Shown: positions 34,746 to 44,565 of the stretch, piece by piece | How the letters are laid out: each line of letters starts with the position of its first letter | Position numbering within the stretch: position 1 is the first letter of the stretch | Source of the DNA: Oscillospiraceae bacterium | GTDB taxonomy: Bacteria > Bacillota > Clostridia > Oscillospirales > Acutalibacteraceae | Reading direction: 5' to 3' | Length of the DNA: 63,333 nucleotides | Assembly (NCBI GenBank): GCA_015065785.1 | Contig: SVPR01000013.1 | Span: 1-63,333 of the forward strand | Notes under the pieces: model-generated | The model's input: only the letters and a program-made list of their open reading frames with translations | Databases searched by the model: none | What the model was told of the DNA's origin: nothing | Program-made: the position numbers and the translations under genes

Positions 34746-36101
34746 TTGGAAGAAATATATTTAAGCGAAATTGCTGCATGGTGTAATGCTGAAGCATCGT
34801 CAGACGGGAAAATCAGAACAATTTCAACAGATAGCAGAGTAATTGATGAAAACACTCTTTTTATCGCTTTAAAGGGTGAGCGTTTTGATGCCAACGATTT
34901 TGTAGATGATGTTTTAGAAAAAAATGCAAAAGCAGTTATTTGCAGTCGTTATAATGGTAAGAGTGACAGGGTCTTGCTTGTAGAAGATACAGGCAAAGCG
35001 CTTTTAGATATCGCAAAAGGGTACAGAGAAAAATTTAATATTCCTTTTGTTGCTCTTACAGGTAGTGTTGGTAAAACAACTACAAAGGGAATGGTTCACG
35101 CCGTTCTCTCTGAAAAATTCAATACATTAAAAACCCAGGGTAATTTAAACAATGAAATAGGTGTTCCCAAAACATTGTTTTGCATAGATAATTCTCACGA
35201 AGCCGCAGTAATAGAAATGGGAATGAATCATTTTAATGAGATTTCCCGTTTAACCAATGCTGTGAAGCCGGATATCGGAATAATAACAAATGTCGGCACT
35301 GCTCATATTGAGAATTTAGGCTCCCGTGAAGGTATTTTAAAAGCAAAATATGAAATTACTGAGGGAATGGAAAAAGGTGCACCGCTTATCATAAATGGTG
35401 ATAACGATATGCTTGCGACTATCAATACCGATGATTTTGAAGTGATTAAATTCGGTGTTGAGCAAGATGACCTTTATATGAAAGCGGAAAATATAAGGTT
35501 TTTACCTGATGGCAGTGAGTTTACTGCAATATGTGAGTCGGAACAGGTAGAAGCGTTTGTACCTGCTGTTGGTATTCATAATGTTTACAATGCACTTTGT
35601 GCTATGTGCGTTGGTAAAAAATTAGGATTTACCTTGCAGGAAGCATCAAACGCGCTTAAAAATTTTGCACCTGAGGGAATGCGACAAAATGTGCGACAAG
35701 TAATGGATTATACTTTTATTGAAGATTGCTACAATGCAAATCCTGATAGTATGAAAGCTTCCCTCGTTACACTTAATACTATCAAGAAAACAAGAAGCAT
35801 TGCGGTTTTAGGCGATATGCTTGAGCTTGGCTCTTTCAGTGACGAGGCTCATTTTACTGTCGGCAAATTTGCGGCTGAGCAAAAGACAGATATTGTTTTA
35901 ACCTTTGGCGAAGCATCAAAGTTTACTGAAAAGGGTGCTAAGGAAAACGGTGCTTTAACAAAAGCCTTTATGGATAAGGATGAATTGACAAATTACTTGA
36001 AGTCAATTTTAAAAGAAAATGATACGGTGTTATTTAAAGGTAGCCGTTCAATGAAAATGGAAGAAATTTTTCAAGCGTTATATAAGGAGTGGGAAGTATG
36101 A
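34746..36101 (+). CDS. murF: UDP-MurNAc-tripeptide:D-Ala-D-Ala ligase
   Basis: A 451-residue Mur ligase adding D-Ala-D-Ala. 'TGSVGKTTTKGM' (105-116), 'GNLNNEIGVPKTL' and 'EMGMNHFNEISRL' with 'DCYNANPDSMKASL' are the MurF hallmarks. Begins with TTG at 34746, preceded by AACAGGTGA. Stop overlaps the mraY start (ATGA). Confidence 0.95.
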   Translation: MEEIYLSEIAAWCNAEASSDGKIRTISTDSRVIDENTLFIALKGERFDANDFVDDVLEKNAKAVICSRYNGKSDRVLLVEDTGKALLDIAKGYREKFNIPFVALTGSVGKTTTKGMVHAVLSEKFNTLKTQGNLNNEIGVPKTLFCIDNSHEAAVIEMGMNHFNEISRLTNAVKPDIGIITNVGTAHIENLGSREGILKAKYEITEGMEKGAPLIINGDNDMLATINTDDFEVIKFGVEQDDLYMKAENIRFLPDGSEFTAICESEQVEAFVPAVGIHNVYNALCAMCVGKKLGFTLQEASNALKNFAPEGMRQNVRQVMDYTFIEDCYNANPDSMKASLVTLNTIKKTRSIAVLGDMLELGSFSDEAHFTVGKFAAEQKTDIVLTFGEASKFTEKGAKENGALTKAFMDKDELTNYLKSILKENDTVLFKGSRSMKMEEIFQALYKEWEV

Positions 36102-37129
36102 ATTTATATTTAGCATTAGGTTTAGCAGCCGTTTTGAGCTTTGGTATTGCTTTCGGCTTAGGGTATGTGGTAATTCCGTTTTTACATAAATTAAGCTTCG
36201 GTCAGACAATTCTCGACATCGGTCCGAAATGGCACAAGGACAAACAAGGTACACCTATTATGGGTGGTATTATGTTTATTGTTTCAACGCTTATTTCTTT
36301 TGGCTTAATTGCTTTAATTGACCATCTTTGTGATGGTAAAATTATTGTTGTAAACGATATTCTATCAACATCAATGAAGGTTAAAATCTTCAGTGGTATT
36401 GTAATGGCTTTAGGCTTTGCTTTCATCGGTTTTCTCGATGACTACATCAAAGCTGTTAAAAAGCGTAATATGGGACTTTCCATCAAACAAAAATCTGTAC
36501 TTCAGATAATCGTAATGCTTGGTTATTTATTAACTCTTTATTTAGATAACCCGACAGGTGCTATGTTTATTCCATTTGTAGGTATGGTGGAAACAAAAAT
36601 TTTCTTCTGGGTTATTGGTATTGCAGTTATTTATTGCACAACAAATGCTGTTAATTTTACTGATGGTGTTGACGGACTTTGTGCGTCTGTTACAGCGGCA
36701 GCGGCAGCCTGCTTTATAGTTATTGCAGGGCTTCGCAACTGCTTTGGTGCAAGTCTTTTATCCGCTTCGTTAATGGGTGGTCTTGTTGGTTATGTAATCT
36801 GGAACTGGCATCCTGCAAAGGTTATGATGGGCGACTTAGGCTCAATGTTTTTAGGCGGTATGATTGTCGCTCTTGCATACGCAGTAGATTGTCCGTTCAT
36901 AATACTTTTAGTAGGTATTATTTATGTAGCAGAATTCGGCTCAGATATAATTCAGATTGGTTACTTCAAAATGACACACGGCAAACGCTTCTTCAAGATG
37001 GCACCAATTCACCATCATTTTGAGCTTTGCGGTTGGAAAGAAACAAAAATCGTTAAGATTTTTACACTCGTAACATTTATCGGTGGTGCCGCAGCAATAG
37101 CACTTTTCTATTTTGGTAATTTAAAATAA
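36098..37129 (+). CDS. mraY: Phospho-MurNAc-pentapeptide transferase
   Basis: A 343-residue integral membrane enzyme (10 TM helices) making lipid I. 'GTPIMGGIMF', 'FLDDYIKAVKKRNMGLSIKQK' (catalytic DD), 'NAVNFTDGVDGLCA', 'MGDLGSMFLGG' and the C-terminal 'APIHHHFELCGWKE' are intact. ATG at 36098 (4 bp overlap with murF, AAGGAG 9 bp upstream) is preferred over the GTG at 36089. murD, which usually follows mraY, is missing. Confidence 0.95.
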   Translation: MNLYLALGLAAVLSFGIAFGLGYVVIPFLHKLSFGQTILDIGPKWHKDKQGTPIMGGIMFIVSTLISFGLIALIDHLCDGKIIVVNDILSTSMKVKIFSGIVMALGFAFIGFLDDYIKAVKKRNMGLSIKQKSVLQIIVMLGYLLTLYLDNPTGAMFIPFVGMVETKIFFWVIGIAVIYCTTNAVNFTDGVDGLCASVTAAAAACFIVIAGLRNCFGASLLSASLMGGLVGYVIWNWHPAKVMMGDLGSMFLGGMIVALAYAVDCPFIILLVGIIYVAEFGSDIIQIGYFKMTHGKRFFKMAPIHHHFELCGWKETKIVKIFTLVTFIGGAAAIALFYFGNLK

Positions 37130-37164
37130 AAATTAAATTTATTATAAAGTAAGGAGGAAAGTAA

Positions 37165-38448
37165 ATGAATCTGACAAAAATTAAGTCTATGTTAAAAGAT
37201 TCCTGGATTAAAAACAGTATGGATTTGCCATTCTTTTTAATTCTCTTACTCGTTCTCTCAATAGGACTTGTAATGTTGCTTTCTTCAAGTTATTTTTACG
37301 CATTTTATAATACTTCAAATAATAACAGTCTTCACTATTTTACCCGTCAGTTTGGTTTTGCAATACTTGGTCTTGTGGTTATGTATGCTATATCAAAATT
37401 TGATTACCATCAGCTTAAATTTTTAAGCACTTTGGGTATGGGTATTTCGGTGTTGCTTCTTGTATTAGTGTTACTTATGCCATCAGAAGACGGAATCAGA
37501 AGATGGATTAGCATAGGCCCTGTACAATTCCAGCCATCAGAGGTCGCCAAATTTATGCTGATTTTGTATCTGGCACGAGGGCTTGATAAGGATTACAGAA
37601 AGCTGACGAGCAGTAAGCTTTCTGAGGAAACCTTTGCACAAAGACTCTACGAAATGTCCGGTAAAAAGATTTTATTAACTCAGGGAACAACAACTCTTTT
37701 TTATTATCTCTTTATAGTAGTAGTAATTGCAGGTCTTGTTGCACTCGAAAGCCATTTATCAGGTACTATTCTTGTTATGGGCATCGGCGTTATTATGCTG
37801 TGGCTCGGCGAGGGTAGGGCAAGATGGTTTATAATAGGTGCAATAGTTGCAGTCTTAGCAGTTACCATAGTGGTATTGGAATATGAAAATATCCCGTTGT
37901 TAAGAGATTATATGGCAGAAAGAATTCAAGCCTGGTTAGATAAGGATTTTGAACCTATGGGTGCTCGTTGGCAAACAAACCAATCTCTTTATGCAATAGG
38001 CTCAGGCGGATTTTTCGGAGCAGGTCTTGGTAATTCTAAAGAAAAATATCTTTATGTGTCCGAGCCTCAGAATGACTTTATTTTTGCTATTGTCTGTGAG
38101 GAATTAGGCTTTATAGGTGCAGCAGGAATTCTTATTTTGTTTGGTGTGCTTATCTGGCGTGGTATTATAATTGGTATGCGTGCAAAAGACCGTTTCGGTA
38201 CACTTATTGCTTTTGGTATGGTGTTGCATTTAGGTCTTCAGGTAGCACTCAATGTAGCAGTTGTTACTGATACACTTCCTAATACAGGTATTGGCTTACC
38301 GTTCTTCAGCTATGGTGGTTCGTCAATGCTTATCTGTTTAGCAGAAATGGGCGTTGTGCTTTCGGTTTCCCGACAAGCTAATATGCCTAAGGTATATACA
38401 TTCAGAAATTCTAAAAAAAGAAAAGCTACAAGAAGTAGTGAAGCATAA
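37165..38448 (+). CDS. ftsW: Lipid II polymerase of the FtsW/SpoVE (SEDS) family
   Basis: A 427-residue polytopic SEDS glycosyltransferase. Typical 'RRWISIGPVQFQPSEVAKF' (with the conserved catalytic-Asp region further on), 'YQTNQS'-like 'RWQTNQSLYAIGSGGFFGAGLGNS', 'PEAQND'-like 'YVSEPQNDFIFAIVCEELG' and 'NTGIGLPFFSYGGSSML'. A ~40-residue extra loop lies in the middle ('SKLSEETFAQRLYEMSGKK'). Position next to murG suggests FtsW/SpoVE rather than RodA. AAGGAGGAAAGTAA gives a strong start. Confidence 0.9.
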   Translation: MNLTKIKSMLKDSWIKNSMDLPFFLILLLVLSIGLVMLLSSSYFYAFYNTSNNNSLHYFTRQFGFAILGLVVMYAISKFDYHQLKFLSTLGMGISVLLLVLVLLMPSEDGIRRWISIGPVQFQPSEVAKFMLILYLARGLDKDYRKLTSSKLSEETFAQRLYEMSGKKILLTQGTTTLFYYLFIVVVIAGLVALESHLSGTILVMGIGVIMLWLGEGRARWFIIGAIVAVLAVTIVVLEYENIPLLRDYMAERIQAWLDKDFEPMGARWQTNQSLYAIGSGGFFGAGLGNSKEKYLYVSEPQNDFIFAIVCEELGFIGAAGILILFGVLIWRGIIIGMRAKDRFGTLIAFGMVLHLGLQVALNVAVVTDTLPNTGIGLPFFSYGGSSMLICLAEMGVVLSVSRQANMPKVYTFRNSKKRKATRSSEA

Positions 38449-38468
38449 AAAATATAGTGGTGAGTCAG

Positions 38469-39587
38469 ATGAAAGTATTAATAGCAGCAGGTGGTACAGG
38501 TGGTCATGTGAACCCTGCATTAGCCGTTGCAGGTGAAATAAAAAAAAGGCATCCTGAAGCAGAAATCTGCTTTGTAGGTACACCTGACAGAATTGAAGCA
38601 AAAATTGTTCCGGAAGCAGGTTATCCTTTAAAAACTATTGAAATCAGTGGTTTTAAAAGAAGCTTTTCACCGGATGCAATAAAAGCAAATGTAAAAACAG
38701 TTACAAGACTTTTAAAAAGCTCTGGTGCTGTTAAAAAGATAATCAACGAATTTAAAGCCGATGTAGTTGTTGGTTTTGGTGGATATGTAAGCGGTCCTGT
38801 TGTGAGAATGGCAGCAAAAATGGGTATTCCTACTGCTATTCACGAACAAAATGCTTACCCTGGTATCACTAATAAAGCGTTGGCTGAAAAAGTAGATGTA
38901 GTTATGCTTACTGCTGAAGAAGCCAAAAAGCATATGAATATTAAAAACAAAATGGTTGTAACAGGTCTTCCTGTTAGAGGTGAGCTCTTAGAGGCTGACG
39001 GCGAAATTTCAAGAGCAGAATTAGGCTTTGACAGTAAGCCTCTAATTCTTTCAATGGGTGGCTCATTAGGTGCAAGAGCAATAAATGAAGCTGTTACAGA
39101 TGTCGTTTCAAAAATCTGGAGAGATAACACTTGTAACTTCCTTATTGCTACTGGTCAATATGGTCTTTGGGTGCCCGATTTAATGAAAGAAAAGGGAGTA
39201 GATTTAGAGAATGCTAAAAATATTGAAATCAGAGAATATATAAACGATATGGCTCGTTGCCTTTCTGCTTCGGACCTTGTAATCTGCCGTGCAGGTGCTT
39301 CATCGCTTTCAGAATTTCAAGCGTTAGGTAAAGCATCAATTTTAATTCCATCACCAAATGTTACTGAAAATCATCAGTTCCATAACGCAATGGCACTTGT
39401 TAATAATAACGCGGCAGTTATTATTGAAGAAAAAGATTTAACAGGTGACAAGCTTTTAGAAGAAATCAATAAGTTAATTAACGATAAATCTAAGCTTAAG
39501 GAAATAGGCGATAATGCAAAGAAAATGGCAACCTTAAATGCTAAGGAGCAAATCGCAGATATTGTTTTAGGCTTAATAAAAAATTAA
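38469..39587 (+). CDS. murG: UDP-GlcNAc:lipid I N-acetylglucosaminyltransferase
   Basis: A 372-residue GT-B glycosyltransferase making lipid II at the membrane surface. N-terminal glycine loop 'AAGGTGGHVNPAL' (6-18), 'GFGGYVSGPV', 'HEQNAYPGITNK' and UDP-binding 'CRAGASSLSEFQALGKASILIPSPN' are intact. The ATG at 38469 with GGTGAG just upstream is preferred over GTG at 38457. Confidence 0.95.
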   Translation: MKVLIAAGGTGGHVNPALAVAGEIKKRHPEAEICFVGTPDRIEAKIVPEAGYPLKTIEISGFKRSFSPDAIKANVKTVTRLLKSSGAVKKIINEFKADVVVGFGGYVSGPVVRMAAKMGIPTAIHEQNAYPGITNKALAEKVDVVMLTAEEAKKHMNIKNKMVVTGLPVRGELLEADGEISRAELGFDSKPLILSMGGSLGARAINEAVTDVVSKIWRDNTCNFLIATGQYGLWVPDLMKEKGVDLENAKNIEIREYINDMARCLSASDLVICRAGASSLSEFQALGKASILIPSPNVTENHQFHNAMALVNNNAAVIIEEKDLTGDKLLEEINKLINDKSKLKEIGDNAKKMATLNAKEQIADIVLGLIKN

Positions 39588-39660
39588 ATAGTAACCAAAA
39601 ACACTTTTATCACATAATATGAAGCATAGGTTTAACAGCACTTTTGAAAGGGGCGGCTGT

Positions 39661-40944
39661 ATGGCTTCATTTGTAATTAACGGTGGTAGAAGATTAAGCG
39701 GAAGTTTAGTTGCACAAGGCTCAAAAAACAGTGCCTTGCCGATTCTTGCTGCAACTTATTTAGTAAGTGGCAAATCAGTAATACATAATTGCCCCCGTCT
39801 TTCAGATGTTGAAAGCACTATTAAAATATTAGAAAATCTGGGATGTAAAATTGAAAGACGCGGAACAGATTTAGTAATTGACAGTTCATCTGCCTTCGGT
39901 TTTGAAATTCCTGAAGACTTAATGCGTGAAATGCGTTCATCTGTTATATTTTTAGGTGCAATTCTTGCAAAAACCGGCAGAGCTGTTATATCAACACCGG
40001 GCGGGTGTGAAATAGGCTTAAGACCGATTGATTTACACCTTTTTGCAATGAGAAAATTAGGTGTAACAATCCGTGAAGAGCACGGCAGACTTGAGTGCTC
40101 AGTAAATAAAAGATTAAAGGGGACAAAAATTACCTTAACATTCCCAAGTGTCGGAGCAACTGAAAATGCAATTTTAGCTTCAAGTGTTTCAGAGGGCACT
40201 ACAACAATAATAAATGCGGCTCGTGAGCCTGAAATTATAGATTTATGTAATTTTTTAAATAAATGCGGTGCAAAAATTCACGGCGGTGGCGAAAGCATAA
40301 TTGTAATTGAGGGTGTAAAAAAGCTTACAGCAACCGAGCATTCTGTAATATGTGACAGAATTGCCGCTGCAACATATCTTTTTGCAGGTGCTTTAACAGG
40401 TGGCGATATTTCTGTAAAAAACACCGTTCCTGCTCATTTAGGCGGAATTTTGCCTATATTGGAGGAAACGGGTTGCGAGGTATCTGTAAGATGCAATGAA
40501 ATAAGACTTAAAGCCCCGTTAAAGCTTAATAGAATTGATAAACTCATTACACAACCATATCCCGGTTTCCCGACTGATGCTCAGGCACCTATAATGACAC
40601 TTGCAACAGTAGCAAGGGGAACAAGTGTAATTGTTGAAAATATTTTTGAAAGCCGTTTCAAGCATGTTCCCGAACTTTTGCGAATGGGTGCAAGAATTCG
40701 CACAGAGGGTAGAGTGGCAGTGGTTGACGGTGTTGAAAGGTTATACGGTGCAAGCGTTGTTTCACCTGATTTACGAGGTGGCTCAGCACTGGTTTTAGCA
40801 GGACTTACAGCAATTGGCGTAACCGAGGTAAGTGGAATTAAGCACATTGACCGCGGTTATGAGGAATTTGAGAAAAATCTTTGTATGTTAAATGCAGATA
40901 TAGTTAGGACGAAAAAAAGTTATGGCAACACAAAAGAAAAATAA
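39661..40944 (+). CDS. murA: UDP-GlcNAc 1-carboxyvinyltransferase (MurA)
   Basis: A 427-residue EPSP-synthase-fold enzyme, first committed step of peptidoglycan synthesis. 'GSKNSALPILAATYL' near the N-terminus binds UDP-GlcNAc; the catalytic Cys116 lies in 'PGGCEIGLRPIDLH', so fosfomycin sensitivity is predicted. The ATG at 39661 with AAAGGGGCGG upstream is chosen over an earlier in-frame start. It overlaps ftsQ by 23 bp. Its place in the dcw cluster replaces the murB seen in Bacillus. Confidence 0.94.
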   Translation: MASFVINGGRRLSGSLVAQGSKNSALPILAATYLVSGKSVIHNCPRLSDVESTIKILENLGCKIERRGTDLVIDSSSAFGFEIPEDLMREMRSSVIFLGAILAKTGRAVISTPGGCEIGLRPIDLHLFAMRKLGVTIREEHGRLECSVNKRLKGTKITLTFPSVGATENAILASSVSEGTTTIINAAREPEIIDLCNFLNKCGAKIHGGGESIIVIEGVKKLTATEHSVICDRIAAATYLFAGALTGGDISVKNTVPAHLGGILPILEETGCEVSVRCNEIRLKAPLKLNRIDKLITQPYPGFPTDAQAPIMTLATVARGTSVIVENIFESRFKHVPELLRMGARIRTEGRVAVVDGVERLYGASVVSPDLRGGSALVLAGLTAIGVTEVSGIKHIDRGYEEFEKNLCMLNADIVRTKKSYGNTKEK

Positions 40945-41878
40945 TTCAACAAAAATAATCAAATTGCCTACTGACTTCACAGGAATCAGTGGGCAACAGT
41001 TGTCGCGTGACGAGGTTCGCTCAAGAAAGAAGAAAAGGTTAAAAAGACGCAGAGCAATAAGAAAAGCAATTTTTTCATTTGTAATGCTTCTAATTGTTGG
41101 GGTTATAGGGTTAGTTCTCGCTTTGACTGTATTTTTTAAAATTGATACTATTAAGGCGAAAGGCTCCACTGCATACCCACCAAAAATAATAATAGAAAAT
41201 TGTGGTGTTTCTGTTGGCGACAGTATTTTGCTTTCAGGTGAAGAGCAAATAGCAAAAGCACTTATGTCGGCACTTCCGTTTGTTGGTTCAGTGACAATAG
41301 AACGGGAATTACCATCTACGCTCATAATCAATGTAACCGACACAAGCACTGCAGCGGCAATATCCAACAAGGGTACATATATATTGATAAATGAAAACGG
41401 TAAGGTTTTGGACTCGGATTCTGATATTTTAACAGAGGGAATACCGCTTGTAGTTGGTGTTGAAGTAGAAAGTTTCAAAGAAGGGGAAACAATTACTTTT
41501 AAAACTGAAGAAAATGGGGATATTTTAATTGAGGTGTTAAAAGCTGTAACTAAGGCAGGTATTATCAGCTTAAGCGAAATTGATGTTACCGATACTTCAG
41601 AAATTTTTATGAAATATGACAATCGTATTAAGATTCTTGTTGGCTCATCAGTAAATTTAGAAACTAAAATTTTAAGAGCCGCTTCGGCAATTGAGCGTGA
41701 AAATGAAATCAATCAATATGAAATCGGTGTGCTTGATTTGAGAACCGAGCCAAAGGTATATTTTAAAGCAGGTGAAGAGGAATCTACTACTGCATTAACA
41801 GATGAGCAGAAAACCGATAAAAATGAAGATTCAACAGAAACTATTAACAAAACAAGCGAAAAAACCACAGAAGAATAG
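40922..41878 (+). CDS. ftsQ: Cell division protein FtsQ/DivIB-like
   Basis: A 318-residue bitopic protein: basic N-terminus ('SRKKKRLKRRRAIRKA'), one TM helix (~51-74), a POTRA-like domain ('FFKIDTIKAKGSTAYPPKIIIENCGV' and 'PFVGSVTIERELPSTLIINVTD') and the FtsQ beta domain. The last ~40 residues are Thr/Glu-rich low complexity. It bridges FtsL and other divisome parts outside the membrane. Starts within the 3' end of murA. Confidence 0.88.
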   Translation: MATQKKNNSTKIIKLPTDFTGISGQQLSRDEVRSRKKKRLKRRRAIRKAIFSFVMLLIVGVIGLVLALTVFFKIDTIKAKGSTAYPPKIIIENCGVSVGDSILLSGEEQIAKALMSALPFVGSVTIERELPSTLIINVTDTSTAAAISNKGTYILINENGKVLDSDSDILTEGIPLVVGVEVESFKEGETITFKTEENGDILIEVLKAVTKAGIISLSEIDVTDTSEIFMKYDNRIKILVGSSVNLETKILRAASAIERENEINQYEIGVLDLRTEPKVYFKAGEEESTTALTDEQKTDKNEDSTETINKTSEKTTEE

Positions 41879-42079
41879 TAATATTTTGGTTATTTTTCAA
41901 AAAAATTACAATTTTGTAATAAAAAAACAAAAAACATCTTGCTATTCTCAAATTTGTGTGGTAACATTATAGGGCTAGTTTAGAAATTTTTTGTACAAGC
42001 ATTTTTTTAGGACAGTGGTTGTCCGCATTGCTTGATATTATAAAGCTATAAAGTTTTATATGATTAGGAGGAAGTTCAA

Positions 42080-43186
42080 ATGGCATTTGAAAATGTTACA
42101 ACTGAATTCGCAGAAAATACTCAAATTAAAGTTATCGGTGTCGGTGGCGGCGGCGGTAACGCTATTAACCGTATGGTAACTTCAGGTGTTCAAGGTGTTG
42201 AGTTCGTTGCTATAAATACAGACAGACAAGCTCTCGAATCATCAAAAGCAACTCACAAGATTGTAATTGGTGATAAGGTTACAGGCGGTCGTGGTGCTGG
42301 TGCTCGTCCTGAAATCGGTCTTAAAGCTGCTGAAGAAAGCAGAGATATGATTGTTGATACATTAAACGATACTAATATGGTATTTATTACTGCTGGTATG
42401 GGCGGTGGTACAGGTACAGGTGCTGCACCTGCTATTGCTCAGATTGCAAAAGAACGCGGAGTTCTTACTGTTGGTATTGTTACAAAGCCTTTCCAATTTG
42501 AAGGCAGAAGAAGAATGCAACAGGCTGAAGCTGGTATTGCTGAGCTTGCACAGCATGTTGACAGTCTTATTGTTATTCCAAACGAAAGACTCAAATATGT
42601 TACAGATCAAAAAATTACATTTGTAAATGCTTTCGCAATTGCTGATGATGTTCTTCGTCAGGGTGTTAAGAGTATTTCAGATCTTATTAAGGTTGAAAGC
42701 CTTATTAACTTAGACTTTGCTGATGTCAGTGCAGTTATGAAAGACGCTGGTTATGCACATATGGGTGTTGGTCGTGCTTCTGGTAAAGAAAAGGCTACTG
42801 CAGCTGCAAACGAAGCTATTTCAAGTCCTCTTCTTGAAACAACAATTCAAGGTGCAAAAGGTCTTATTATCAGTATTACAGCTTCTCCTGACATTACACT
42901 TGAAGAAGTTGAAGATGCTGCAACAATCGTTTCAAGTGCGGCAGATGCAGATGCTAATATCATCTTCGGTGTTACATTAAATGAATCTCTTGATGATGAG
43001 TTAATCGTAACAGTTATTGCAACCGGTTTTGGTACTGATACTAACGGCTTCCCAAATAAAGCAGGTGCTGCTTCAACTGTAGCAAGTACTGCTACTGGTG
43101 CTACTTCAGAATCAGATGTTATCTCATCTTCAACAATTGATGATGACGATATTGACGGTATCCTCAATCTTTTCAAAAACAGATAA
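42080..43186 (+). CDS. ftsZ: Cell division GTPase FtsZ
   Basis: A 368-residue tubulin homologue. N-terminal '[18 protein letters not shown]', tubulin signature '[12 protein letters not shown]' (106-117), 'NFADV'-type T7 loop '[11 protein letters not shown]' for GTP hydrolysis and a C-terminal tail ending '[13 protein letters not shown]', the peptide that binds FtsA/SepF/ZapA-type partners. ftsA is not upstream, so SepF or a distant FtsA must anchor it. Starts after AGGAGGAAGTTCAA. The 201 bp upstream contain a GGACA-TGTCC hairpin and A/T tracts; a promoter is likely but not clearly resolved. Confidence 0.97.
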   Translation: MAFENVTTEFAENTQIKVIGVGGGGGNAINRMVTSGVQGVEFVAINTDRQALESSKATHKIVIGDKVTGGRGAGARPEIGLKAAEESRDMIVDTLNDTNMVFITAGMGGGTGTGAAPAIAQIAKERGVLTVGIVTKPFQFEGRRRMQQAEAGIAELAQHVDSLIVIPNERLKYVTDQKITFVNAFAIADDVLRQGVKSISDLIKVESLINLDFADVSAVMKDAGYAHMGVGRASGKEKATAAANEAISSPLLETTIQGAKGLIISITASPDITLEEVEDAATIVSSAADADANIIFGVTLNESLDDELIVTVIATGFGTDTNGFPNKAGAASTVASTATGATSESDVISSSTIDDDDIDGILNLFKNR

Positions 43187-43203
43187 TTTAATGAAAGTAA
43201 ATA

Positions 43204-43233
43204 ATGCCGATTGATTATTCAGTCGGCATTTTT
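43204..43233 (+). terminator. Terminator of ftsZ
   Basis: ATGCCGATTGA (43204-43214) pairs with TCAGTCGGCAT (one G-U), followed by a T-run. Ends the dcw cluster; the next gene starts only 12 bp later. Confidence 0.85.
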
Positions 43234-43244
43234 GTTTATATACT

Positions 43245-44009
43245 ATGAAAATTAAGTTAAATAAATACGAAAAGCAAACCTTTCGGGATTTACTTGTTTT
43301 AATCCCTATGATTATGGTAATAATAATCCTCTCACGCAGTATTCCTGACGGAACCTTGCGTTATCAGTTGCCTGCAAGTGATGTGGGAGAAAAGGCAATT
43401 GCCCTGACCTTTGACGATGGGCCGGGTGATTATACAGAAGAATTACTTGATGGTTTAAAACAGTATAATGCAAAAGCAAGCTTTTTTGTGATTGGCAGTA
43501 AGGCTGAAAAAAATCCTGAAATTGTAAGCAGAGCCTTCAACGAGGGTCATTTAATAGGTAACCATACCTATGACCATATAAGATTACCTCTTCATAGTGT
43601 AAAAGCTTGTGAAGAGAGTATAGGTAAAACCTTTAATATAATCGAAAATATAACAGGCGAAAGGTCTTTGTATCTTCGTGCTCCTTACGGCGATGTTTCA
43701 GCGTACCAATTAAAAAAGCTCGATGTTGTATTCGTAAGCTGGACTTTCTCAACTTACGATTGGCAAGGGAAAGATGCTGATTATATCTATGAAAGAATTA
43801 TGAAAAAAGCAAGTGACGGTGATATTATACTTCTTCACGACACTAAAAAAGAAACTGTCGAAGCAGTTTTACGAGCAATCCCCGAATTACAGGAGCAAGG
43901 CTACGAGTTTGTAAGAGTAGATGAATTACTTTCCCGTAATGGCGAAAAAATTAAAATGGGAACGCCGTATAGATGGTGTAAACACGAACGCAATGCGTTT
44001 TCGTTTTAG
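43245..44009 (+). CDS. Membrane-anchored polysaccharide deacetylase
   Basis: A 254-residue NodB-domain protein with an N-terminal TM anchor (~15-31). Catalytic features: 'IALTFDDGPGDYTEELL' (Asp-Asp), 'GNHTYDHIRL' (His-x3-His), 'LRAPYGDVS' and 'ILLHDTK'. Probably deacetylates peptidoglycan GlcNAc/MurNAc outside the membrane; position next to dcw fits. No ribosome site is visible before the ATG, which directly follows the ftsZ terminator. The 3' end ('HERNAFSF') is encoded over a micro-hairpin AACGCA-A-TGCGTT and abuts a GGAAACA array, so its C-terminus may have been altered by repeat insertion. Confidence 0.85.
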   Translation: MKIKLNKYEKQTFRDLLVLIPMIMVIIILSRSIPDGTLRYQLPASDVGEKAIALTFDDGPGDYTEELLDGLKQYNAKASFFVIGSKAEKNPEIVSRAFNEGHLIGNHTYDHIRLPLHSVKACEESIGKTFNIIENITGERSLYLRAPYGDVSAYQLKKLDVVFVSWTFSTYDWQGKDADYIYERIMKKASDGDIILLHDTKKETVEAVLRAIPELQEQGYEFVRVDELLSRNGEKIKMGTPYRWCKHERNAFSF

Positions 44010-44053
44010 CTTTTAGGAAACAGGAAACAGGAAACAGGAAACAGGAAACAGGT
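43991..44053. repeat. Heptamer array E5 (GGAAACA x5)
   Basis: Micro-hairpin AACGCA-A-TGCGTT inside the end of the deacetylase gene, then five perfect AGGAAAC 7-nt units (44015-44053). No central hairpin is present, so this is a half element or an array alone. Confidence 0.65.
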
Positions 44054-44114
44054 CTTCTTTAGTTTACTTAGTGATATTGATTAACATTTAATTTTATAGT
44101 AGGATTGAGCGATT

Positions 44115-44513
44115 ATGAAAAAAATGATAGTTTGGAATGATAATCTTCTGATTTTTGTTCCTGTTATATTCGTTTTTAGTTTGCTTTTTGGGATAGCAGT
44201 CGAATATCTTCGTAGGAAGAGAGTCGAACAATATTTAAAATTTTTATCAATTATAAATACAGTTAGTTACTGTTTGTTTATATTTATATCCGCTGTATGT
44301 TTTGCTACCAGGTTTTCGCTGATGTGCACAATAATATTAGTTTTTACTTTCTTTTTTACTTTTGAACCTGCAGAAATACATAGAACACTTAAGCGGCTTG
44401 GAAAAGATGTTGAAGATATTACATCTTATAAAATTAAACCATTTATTTTTGTTTTATCAAGTTGTCTGTCTTTTGTAGCAGGTATTGTATTACAATATTT
44501 TTTAAATAAATAA
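44115..44513 (+). CDS. Small integral membrane protein, unknown
   Basis: A 132-residue protein with about four membrane segments (roughly 11-29, 42-62, 64-82 and 110-129) and a charged cytoplasmic loop ('EIHRTLKRLGKDVEDITSYKIK'). No family was recognised. AGGATTGAG precedes ATG. It lies alone in the accessory patch and ends 4 bp before a central-hairpin repeat. Confidence 0.6.
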   Translation: MKKMIVWNDNLLIFVPVIFVFSLLFGIAVEYLRRKRVEQYLKFLSIINTVSYCLFIFISAVCFATRFSLMCTIILVFTFFFTFEPAEIHRTLKRLGKDVEDITSYKIKPFIFVLSSCLSFVAGIVLQYFLNK

Positions 44514-44516
44514 ATT

Positions 44517-44565
44517 AAAAGTTCTACCATTTCAGTTTACTACAAACTAAGATGATAGAACTTTT
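44517..44565. repeat. Central hairpin repeat E6
   Basis: AAAAGTTCTACCATTT with AAGATGATAGAACTTTT as outer stem and AGTTT-ACTAC-AAACT as inner stem. One C opposite A on the plus strand is a G-U pair on the minus-strand RNA. No heptamer arrays flank it. It lies immediately downstream of a decayed small gene on the minus strand. Confidence 0.7.

Noticed and set aside
40888-41712. 274-codon minus-strand ORF opposite ftsQ
   Set aside because: Antisense shadow of ftsQ, which has a clear TM-POTRA layout and fits the dcw gene order.
41939-41970. ftsZ promoter TTGCTA with TAACAT
   Set aside because: Spacing is acceptable, but both hexamers are weak and the region is too A/T-rich to be convincing.
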